A program made the position numbers and the translations under genes. Below are positions 49,301-58,300 of a DNA stretch of 64,000 bases, piece by piece. Below the pieces are notes generated by a model. The model was given only the letters and a program-made list of their open reading frames with translations. It was not told where the DNA came from and did no database searches. Where the stretch lies: assembly GCA_007844125.1 (NCBI GenBank), contig CM017573.1:1822293-1886292 (forward strand). The letters are read 5' to 3'. Origin of the DNA: Sinonovacula constricta (taxonomy: Eukaryota; Mollusca; Bivalvia; Cardiida; Solecurtidae). Every line of letters begins with the position of its first letter. The first letter of the stretch is position 1.

Positions 49301-52300
49301 ATGCCAAGTGAGCTGGGAGTTATACACAACAAAAATGGTCACATTCCTCTACTGCAAATATTTGTCCATCTAAATTGGTTTTGATAAACATACATTGTGT
49401 ATGTTGTGTGATGTCCTGCCAAGTTACTGCACAATGCTAACATTCCATATGTTCTCACTGTTACATTGTAATCATAGGTTGGTTTTCATTTACTTGTTTC
49501 ATTTACAGATTGTGTTTGTCCACATTTGCCATATTTTTATTATGTTTTATAAACGTTTCCTAGAATTAAAGTAGAGAATGCCACCTATCATTGCTGTTTT
49601 ATATTTTGAAAAAACCTTACTGGGACAAATTGACAATGTAGAGTTCTAAGAGATTGTTTTATGTAGTAAATTCCCAATCAAAATAGTATTTACTGAGGTT
49701 ATTTTTTATGTTTTATGTAATATCCATGTCTGAATGACTCAAAGGAATTTTCAGTTATATATTAAATTAAATAAATTACATTTAATTAAAATGACTTGTT
49801 TAAAGCATATGATTTTTATAAATCAGTGTATAATAATTATGCCTTTTAATGAATTTACTTTCAATGATTTGCATCAATTTATAACAGTTGTATATCCATT
49901 ACCATTTAAACATGGATGGTTTTGATAAAGGAAAAACAACAAGCAAAAAAACAACAAGAAAAAGAACCAAATGGTACTGTTTTGTATTCCTCAATGCTTT
50001 TATAGAACATGGAGACAACCCTTAAAGGTAGTATTCAATAGTTTGAATCATTGTTTTCTCCTCATGCAGCCAACTAAATTATCGTTATTTACTAAGATCA
50101 GCAAATATGCAGTTTTGTGGTGCCATACATCCATGTGCAATATGAGGCATAACACCCCATTTGTCCTTATGAAATCATATTCCCTACCAGAGCCATGCTG
50201 CACAGTTAGCTAGCTTTAAGATGAGAAAACCATGTGACTATTGACAAAAGTAATCAGCACTAATGTCAATAGCTATTTTTAGCTGGAATCCCAATTATGT
50301 TTATTTATAGAGTTGGAAAGAATGAACATTTGAAGCAAGTTATGTCATGATTTGTACTGTCTAATAATTGAGGCAGTGTTGAAAACAGCCTTTAATTAAA
50401 CTAAATTATGTGTTTATACAGTAATAAAGTCCATATTCCCCACAAGGGCACCCATGGCATAGTGGTTGTCACCAATTTGTAACTCCTCTGATAACTTAGC
50501 CTCTCACCATGTGGGTTTGAGTCCTGGTTGGGACGAAGGACTTAATGTGGCAAGGTCTTCCAGCTGACCTGTTGTGTGCTGGTGGTTCTCTCTAGACATT
50601 TACCTGGAGTCTTCCTCCACCAAATAGCTGAATGTTGCTTTAATGATCATGATTGGTCACTATGATGTTTTTCAAAAAAAACCAGCAAACCACATATTCC
50701 CCAGAACAGGTGTAAGATGTTCTTTATGTATTAGATGTAAGCAAACTGATGGATACCACCTTTAACTATAAGCCTGCTAAGAATAAGGCTTGGGCAGATA
50801 GTGCAGGTTGAGAACATCCATATTCTGCTGGGAGTTGTCTGATCAGGATCTGCACTTTCTGTTGCTGAGTCTCAGACAATAAATCTTGTGACCTGTGCCT
50901 GTAGTCTTCAGTGACTAACAAACAAATGAGTATTTCGTGAGACACAAATGTAGCTCAGTGCTGGCGTTTTTACAATCATCACCCCGAGGTGCACATACTT
51001 GAATATCATTATGAGTTTATGAGACTGTAAATGAAAAATGGTTGCAAAGAAAAGTGTCATACTTAAATACCATAATTTACATATGCTTAGATTGCTGTCC
51101 AAATATAACATATCTCTCCTTCATATCTCTTTAGTTTCATCTTCTTGAATCTTATCTCTCCTTGACAACATTTAATTTGTTTACCCATTCTGGTATCTGT
51201 ATAATATTTTATAAGAAAAATGTCAAGGTAAGTAAAAACTGAAGATTTGAATATAAAATTATGCAATTATATGTTAACTTGAGTGCTAAAGAAGGTTAAT
51301 TTAACTTTAGATTGAAGTAGTTATTTAATTTAAATACCATCTTTATCTATTCATGGAATCTTTAGAATTTAAAAATAGCTAAAAAAAATTGCAGTAGTGT
51401 TCAAATTTTAATGCAAAGTTACTTTAAAAAGTGTTAGTGCAAAAATTTACCAAAAAAGCAAACAATAAGAAATTCTCAGCCAATATTATGTGATGATAGA
51501 GGGCTGCATTGCATGAGGCATTGTATTTCATGGTGCAGTTTTGAATCTTACATTATGTTGTATGAATTGTTTATTAGAGTTAGGTCACTTTTGAAGCAAG
51601 ATGCCTAAATTTGCATAATAATGATACAGCGTTATTCAAATATGACCACCTTGCCATAAACCTGTAGAAGATACTTGTGGAAACTGTCAGAGCTGGTTTT
51701 AATTCCTGACATCATGCGATAAATTGATATAAAGTTGATTCAACCTAAATGTGATAAGACCTCCTGCTTCCCTTACCCTTTTATTATCCAATGTATGGCA
51801 TAATCTCTGGCTGATGTTATTAAATATTCAAAGTATTAAAACTTAAATCTTAGATCATCATATATATCCTCCTCCTCATCATCGTCATCATCGTCATCAT
51901 CATCATCGTCATCACCACCACCATTTAAACCATCACCACCACTTCTTTTTTTGTTTTGTTTAATATTCTGTCTAATCAGCATATACAGAGAGTTAAGAGT
52001 TTAACTTTTGAATGAGTTAACATTTTGTTACGACAACTTTTATTTTGAAATTATGCAAACATAATAACACACTTACAGCAGCTCCTTTTTTTGATCTACC
52101 ATTCTTAGTTTATTTTATCATCAGACAGCTATTTGCAATAGAATCATGGTGCATATAAAGTGAGACAGCTAAATTTAGTTGAAGCCATTGTTTACTTATG
52201 ATTGGCTCAGTTTTGTTTGTACTATGGGCCGGTGATTGTTGTGGATTTGTTACAGGGAATTATGAATCTATATTTAGGGAGAGTGGATTTGCATAGGATT

Positions 52301-55300
52301 AACGTTATTGTAGCATTCTCTACTTTAATTGTAGGAAACAGGTCAAATTGACATTGTAAAGCTGTCTAATGCTGTAGGTCTTAATTGTCTGGTTGATCTA
52401 GAAATCACATTTTTTTTATCCTATGCAACAGCTTTCCATTTGTCACATGCAGCTAACAGGCCTACACTTTCCTTTCAGACTCTATAAATTCACACAAAAT
52501 ATTTGCATCAAACTTCACCACATACAAATGCATGTATCACCTTGACCCAGGCCCATAATGTTTTTATGATTCATTTTAATTTGTTATTGAATTGTTTGTT
52601 AACAAAATATCATTTAGTTATCTTTGTTTATTGAATTGTTTGTAACGAAAATATTATTTAGTTATTTAGGGATGAATTTTACTCGAAGCAGCGCTGAATT
52701 CACTTTGATAGCCCAGTGGAACACCTGACATTAACTTTTGCCCAGTTGAATTATCTTGACTCATGGCAGACCTATCTGTAAAGTACTTTTATAAACTAGC
52801 ATAAGCAAAGAATCTACACCATTATATGTCTACTGTTAGTTTTGAATTGACCCAGAACAGAAATATGCACAGAGCATTTTGTATCTGGTGATGACTTTCA
52901 GCCAGTTCCATGTCAGCACCAGGTCAAGGAGGCCAGGGAGACCCAGCAACATATAAATCTTGTTTAAAAAGGGGTAATGGTATAGACCCCATGCTAAAGT
53001 TCAAGCAAGTATAAGTTCCATCACTTGTCCACTCAGTGTCAGGATATTGTGACTAGGTGTGGTATCATGTCAGGTGGCCATGGCATGTTATACACAGTTT
53101 AGGCAGCTTTAACGCTTTAAATAAACTCCATCTCCAGGTAACTGAAAGATTGTTAGTGAAATAATGTAACTAGGTGTGGTATCATGTCAGGTGGCCATGG
53201 CATCTTATACACAGTTTAGGCAGCTTTAAATAAACTCCATCTCCAGGTAACTGAAAGATTGTTAGTGGAATAATGTGACTAGGTGTGGTATCATGTCAGG
53301 TGGCCATGGCATGTTATACACAGTTTAGGCAGCTTTAAATAAACTCCATCTCCAGGTAACTGAAAGATTGTTAGTGGAATAATGTGACTAGGTGTGGTAT
53401 CATGTTAGGTGGTCATGGCATCTTATACACAGTTTAGGCAGCTTTAAATAAACTCCATCTCCAGGTAACTGAAAGATTGTTAGTGGAATAATGTGACTAG
53501 GTGTGGTATCATGTCAGGTGGCCATGGCATGTTATACACAGTTTAGGCAGCTTTAAATAAACTCCATCTCCAGGTAACTGAAAGATTGTCAGTGAATTAA
53601 TGAACTCACTAAACAGTCAAACTAACAGAATACACAGGGATTGTATATATTTTTTTCCAATAATAATTCATAGTAGATCTTAAAATTGACTCGCCACAAT
53701 AGCTCAATTGGTAGAGCGTCAAACCAAAGACTTTAAAGTTCTTAGTATGGCTTCCCCCCTAACTCTCGGGGCTAAGGGGACAGCATTATGCCCGACTCAT
53801 CGGTGTCAGTATAATGGACTGACCGGGATGAGTCCCTTGGGCACCTCATAAGTGCCCCTGTGCTATAATCATAGAAATGTCGCTGCTCAGTATCATCAAA
53901 AATCACGCCGGAGAATCCCATCCCAGATCTTAAAATTGTAAAAATAAAAATGTTCTTCTCTACTTTCAGCCGCAGTTCATCAACCTGAATAAACTGTACA
54001 CATATGTGGATAGAAACCAGTTGATAGGCAGTATGGGAGGCAGTCTTATGTATCATCATACCTACTGGCTTCAGAACAGAATGGTTGGTATAAAATATTG
54101 ATATATTGGTATAATATATAAATCCCAGAATCTTCATAATAATGGTATAAATATATGTAAACCAGCTTATAGCTAGCATGACAGGGATGTTCTGATGTCA
54201 GTCTTTACCTACTGCCTCTGAAATGCTGTGGTTGGTATAAATATATGAGTTATTGGTATAAAATAACACATCTCTAAAATTAACCCTTTTAAATTTATCA
54301 TTATAATTGACAAAATTATCTAATGCATCACAATATCTATTTGTTTCTGTATATAAAAAAATATATGGTAAGAAATAGAATTACACAGAATTTTTTTTTA
54401 AAATAAATTTAAATGCAGTATAATAAAAACACTTGTTAGTAAAAGTATAGCAAGTTTAAAAACTGAAAGTTTCTCACCTATGCACATTCCCTGTCCACCA
54501 GTATCTTTACCATCTTTATCACTATAACTAGGATTTGGAGAAGTTCCTGCGTGAAGCCCGAGCCGCTGCCTCCCACCTTGACACAGTGGAGTCTGAGATC
54601 AGCCATCAGATTCGCAGTCAGGGGTCCGAGACACCCATCAGTCCCGTGAATGCTCTCCAACAACATCGCTTCTTCCAGGAGTCCAGTCTAGGTGTCCCCA
54701 GACAGGTTCTCAGACAAGGTGGGTTTTCAGGTTTATCCATATGTATCTCCTCGCTTGATGACAAATGCTTAATCAGTTCAAGGACTGAGTACAAAGGTTG
54801 CTAAATTTTGTACTGAGATCATGATTGGTTATATTATAATTTTGTGAGTTTATATGAAAATAGTATTTTTTTAAGATTTTTGTTGCAAATATGTCATTTT
54901 TTTGCTTGATTATCAGAAATAAATTTGAATATTCTATAAGTAGACTATCAAAAAAACATATCTCTCAGTTCTTGATAACCATCTTCTGTTTTTGCATTGT
55001 TTCCCCCTTGTTAGGTGAAGAGCTGCTAACCAAGCTGCAGCGGTACAGCGATGTTCCGCTACATTCAGAAGAGTCTGTGATCACGCTGGACAATCTTGAG
55101 GCAATGAAGCACGTCAAGCGAACACTGCAATATCTGGGAAACAGACTGGAGAAAATCTCAGCTTATCTTGAGAATAAAGATCAAGAGCTACACCAGGATG
55201 TGCAACGAGACAGTGTACAGAAGGAGATTAGACAGGTAGGATTTACCAATTATTTAGGGACACATGGTGTAGTGGTAAAGTAACTCCTCTGACTGCTTAG

Positions 55301-58300
55301 CCTCTCTTCTTGTAGGTTAGAGTCCCATTTGTGGGTTAACGATTTAATGTTTGAAGATCTTCTAGCTGACCTGGGGTGTGCTGTTGATTCTTTCTAGACT
55401 TTTGTCTGGGGTCTTCCTGAATGACACTATCATGATCATAATTGGCCACTGTGATATTTTACAAAAACAATAACAATCAAAGTAGTACCTATAAAGAGTC
55501 AAACAGTATATAATGGAATGATTTGTCTTTAGTTACTTTAGATAAATGGAGCATTTTAAATATTTGTTAATGTTTTAAAGGTGGTGGAGTGGATCCTAGG
55601 CCCGGGAGAGAAACTGTTGGCATCCCACCATGATATTGGAGACTCGTATGAATCAGCTGAGACACTTCGAAAACGGCATGAAGAGCTGGAGATTAAATGC
55701 ACCGTAAGTTTGATATTTTTAGCCTTTGCATGCTTTTGAATGAATTATACATTCCTGTAGATTTTAATATTTAGCTCACTATAAAGGCTTGTAATTGACA
55801 ATTTTTGATATACATGTATTGCCATACCAAGACCAGTTGACCTGCAGTGTGTTAGTGGTTCTACCCAGATGCCTTCCTCCAACAAAAGTATCTGGATATT
55901 GGAAAAGTGACCAGAATTGTGTCCCTTCGATATTGATCCTGTCTGCTATTCTGTTAAAAGTTTTCACAAATTGCCAACCTTAGCAGAATAACTCGTGCCC
56001 TCTCCTACCACCATATGCAAAAGAACAGTTGAAAAAGTCCAAGAATTCCAACTAAAAGGACCTACCTACTGTTTGGACTACCTCCAATATTATCTAACAA
56101 GGGAGATAATTTCCATTTCACCAATGTTCCCCATTGTTTTACATCCTTTCCCCATGACACTTCTGTGTATAATAAACTAATCAAGTGTCCAGCTGTGATC
56201 TCATAGCATGGTGTTATTTTGGGTGGGTTCGGGACACTAAAGTAGGCCATTTTTAATGTCTTTAATGGAACCATGCTAATGCATGTTTTTTTTCCATAGG
56301 ACACCTATGGACACTACGCAGAATTACGTCATCGAGCAGAGGATTATCTTGCTGACCAAAACAACCCGTCAGCAATAGATATCCGATCTCAGCGAGACTA
56401 CATGGATACAGTTTGTCGTAGCTTTGCCAACCGGCTGCAACGGCGCCGAACATTGCTCATCACTTCTGTTAGATTCCATAGATTAACTGAGGAGGTAAAT
56501 TCTTCTTTTTTTTAACTTTTAATTTTTTTTTTATCCTTTCTAACAAAACAGTTCAACTCATCATTTTGCTTCTTTCTATGCAATTTATTTATTTATTTGT
56601 TTATATTGTTATTTACTTTTTATGGACCCTAACATAAGCAAAAAAAAGTTTCATCTTTCTATGCAATTTATATTGAATAGCTAATTTATGGACTTTCAAA
56701 AAAGAGAGAATCTCAGAATTTTACAGATTTCTCTGCAATTAGTTTAGGATCCTAAGACAAACTGTTCTAAGTAAATCTTAGATCTTGGATAGATTTTAAG
56801 CTAAATGATTGCTAAGAAGTGAACTTTAGGTATGAGTGATTATGACATGAGATTAAAAATGGAAGAACAATATTGGGCAACCCTGTCTGCTGTGACGACA
56901 AAGACAAAACCTAATGAAAAATCAAAATGCTTATACCATAAAGCTTACAAGTTAATCTGATACAATATTATTTTGTGACATTGTTTGCAAATTTCCTACA
57001 TAGAGCTAGTCAGTTAATATGGTAACGTTACGATTTTGTGTGCCAGTTTTCCCGGAAGCTGGATGACCTTCTAGAGAGTCTTTACATCGACACCGAGATA
57101 GAGACAGTCGAGGCAGCTAAAGAAGCTCTGACACAGTTACAGGACAAGGTCGAGGCCATAGGTAGGTCTCTGGGTTTTTTTTAAATATTAAATATTTATT
57201 TAATTTAATGATATTTAATAATACATGTGCATTTATTGTATATATTTTTATTATATTTCAGCCTAAAATCGTACTGTACAAAAAGTCATTCCCAGAATTG
57301 TATACTCATGGCTTATAGACTTAAAACCCCTCATCCAATCACTGTGTGGGTTCAAGTCTTGGTTGGAGAATAAACATGACATAAAGCTGACCTGGGGAGT
57401 GCTGGTGATTCTATCCAGATATTTGTCATCTTTCTCCAATAATTATAGCTGGACATTGCCAGTAACGTCTTTATTATGTTGGTGTGATGCATTGACAAAC
57501 TGCTTGACAGGAGAGCATCCAGACATTGTTGTCTCCCTTGCATTTATGACTTGTTAATCATGGAGAATTTATCTCACCTAAACACTACTGATGCCAATAT
57601 CTGAGATATTACTTTTATTAACATATTTAATATGTATTTACAATTAAGTTTTGTCAAAAGGTGATGCTGCAATAATTAGAAGTCAACCCCGATTGTGAAT
57701 ATTTTCATGGTATTAAATGGATATAATTTTCTGAGCGTCACTTGGCTGACAAACAAAACCTGACACCAGTTTGGTTTTTGTTCAGATTCTGCAGCCAACA
57801 GAGCAATGGAGGATGGCAACACCCTTCTAGACGAGATGTCTCGGCCAGTCAAAAACGCGTTTGGCAAGGACATCTCGCCAGATTATGCGAGTCATATCAA
57901 ACATGTGAACCAACAGTTAGAAGACCTCCAGGAACGCAAAATGAGATGCGATGAACTCGCAGAAGTCCGTCGTCTAAAGTTACAACAGACTCTTCAACTA
58001 CGCACATGTGAAAGGGATGCTAACACTGTAAGATCTTATGATATGTTTAATTATTCAATTCAAGGTTTAAAGTCTGATTTATAGTCTGATTTAATGCATT
58101 AGCTTATTCTGCTCACTCTACAGTTTTACCCCCTTACCATAAGGTGTCTGTATACGCATGTCTTACAACCTGTGGACAAATAATTGTGTATGTTTTTCCA
58201 TCTTGGAGCACCTGTGGCTGAGTGATTAGAGTCACTGACCTGTAACCTTCTCATCCCCACATGGCATGGGTTTGAGTCCAGGTCTTGGCAAGAATTTTTA

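Larger units (their letters stand above)
38504..53969 (+). other. SESTD1-like intron 5, about 15.5 kb, repeat-rich
   Basis: The intron splits the SEC14 domain. It contains two Element B copies, several Element D and SINE copies, the 53-bp, 16-bp and 109-bp arrays, and one unexplained minus-strand frame at 48,432-48,684. I found no extra exon needed to complete the domain. Confidence 0.75.
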
